NCBI GenBank assembly: GCA_023266165.1
Contig: JAHFRR010000078.1
Coordinates: 1 to 6,537 of the forward strand
Length of the DNA: 6,537 bases
Source of the DNA: Thiotrichales bacterium
GTDB lineage: Bacteria; Pseudomonadota; Gammaproteobacteria; Francisellales; CACEW01
Reading direction: 5' to 3'
This document shows, piece after piece, positions 6,112 through 6,537 of the stretch. A model generated the notes under the pieces. It searched no databases. It saw nothing but the letters and a program-made list of their open reading frames with translations, and had not been told where the DNA came from. How positions within the stretch are numbered: position 1 is the stretch's first letter; each line of letters begins with the position of its first letter. Position numbers and translations under genes: made by a program.

Positions 6112-6537
6112 TTAATAATGGGTTAGACTTAGAGTTTGCTTGATTCGATTATCAAGTGTTTGTGCCAAAAAGCTTTCCAAGCAAGATTCGATATTATGCT
6201 CAGAGGCGCCAAACGGGTAAAGCGTCTTATGGCGCGGTGCTAGAAATGTTTGAGTGGTTTTAAAAAACGTTGTTTCCCATTCAGCTTTGGGGGTTTCTGT
6301 CAGCATGATGCAAGGGTTTTTGATGTTGCCCTGGTAAAGCGTGATAGGGACTTCTAGCAGGCTCTTATGTTCAGGGATACATGACTTGATGACCAGTACG
6401 CAAGGCCGTGACGCTGCACACGCGGAGTGTGTGAGTTGATACTCGGGGATTGCTTGAAGGGTCTCTATGAGGCTTTCCTGGTAAGGTTGAATCGCAGTTT
6501 TTATTTTTTCAAGCGTTGGAAATAGAAAACCAGGCTC
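6112..6537 (-). CDS. C-terminal 141 residues of an unrecognised protein (5' end outside window)
   Basis: The frame is open from the right edge of the window to the TAA at 6112-6114, giving 141 residues. An internal ATG at 6304-6306 would give a 64-residue product, but it has no clear ribosome site and the frame continues upstream without a stop, so a longer gene is the better reading. The visible part begins PGFLFPTLEKIKTAIQPY, with an amphipathic helical look. It is followed by alternating hydrophobic stretches (PCVLVIKSC, LEVPITLYQ, KNPCIMLTE) that suggest beta strands, and it ends with a helical, charged tail. Five cysteines are present, and no membrane segment or known motif. The stop lies 17 bases before the ATG of the 875-residue membrane protein, whose ribosome site sits in the gap, so the two are probably co-transcribed and may work together. 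No function can be assigned. Confidence 0.65.
   Translation of the reverse strand, partial: EPGFLFPTLEKIKTAIQPYQESLIETLQAIPEYQLTHSACAASRPCVLVIKSCIPEHKSLLEVPITLYQGNIKNPCIMLTETPKAEWETTFFKTTQTFLAPRHKTLYPFGASEHNIESCLESFLAQTLDNRIKQTLSLTHY

Noticed and set aside
6112..6306. A separate 64-residue gene starting at the ATG at 6306
   Set aside because: The same frame is open to the window edge with protein-like composition and there is no clear ribosome site before this ATG, so it is the end of a longer gene.
1..6537. tRNA, rRNA, CRISPR array, insertion sequence or phage genes
   Set aside because: No cloverleaf-like segments, regularly spaced repeats, transposase or integrase motifs, or terminal inverted repeats were seen anywhere in the window.

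Overview
The window looks like chromosomal DNA of a gammaproteobacterium. The basis is the E. coli-like GroEL (548 residues, the same length, ending in GGM repeats), a textbook sigma-32 heat-shock promoter in front of groES, no CIRCE operator, and a FolD close to the E. coli form. Base composition is moderate, roughly half GC by eye. The genus cannot be fixed from the sequence. The unrecognised, membrane-rich, lineage-specific-looking genes on the right would suit a host-associated lineage such as Legionellales, but that is inference only.

Left part (1-1148). The 3' end of a plus-strand gene for a long glutamine/asparagine-rich coiled-coil protein enters from the left edge. It overlaps the 3' end of the convergent folD gene (minus strand) by 35 bases. 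FolD is the bifunctional methylene-tetrahydrofolate dehydrogenase/cyclohydrolase of one-carbon metabolism.

Centre (1149-3466). A 181-base divergent control region separates folD from the groES-groEL chaperonin operon. It holds a near-consensus sigma-32 promoter, a plausible sigma-70 promoter closer to groES, a 10-base direct repeat, an inverted repeat in the leader, and a possible folD promoter interleaved with the heat-shock promoter. groES and groEL are complete and all key residues checked are present. After groEL come a GC-rich, REP-like hairpin and a strong stem-loop with T-tracts that can end transcription from both sides.

Right part (3467-6537). Two minus-strand genes run toward groEL. 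The upstream one is cut by the window edge; only its last 141 codons are visible, and the frame stays open to the last base. Seventeen bases downstream starts an 875-residue protein I do not recognise. It has a polar, proline/glutamine-rich N-terminal third, a central soluble region with exactly six cysteines between two hydrophobic clusters, and a C-terminal block of membrane helices containing an internal duplication (GxxF/Y..NP...LANAL...RxV). The spacing suggests an operon. This pair is the least explained part of the window; the folate and chaperonin genes are ordinary housekeeping genes.
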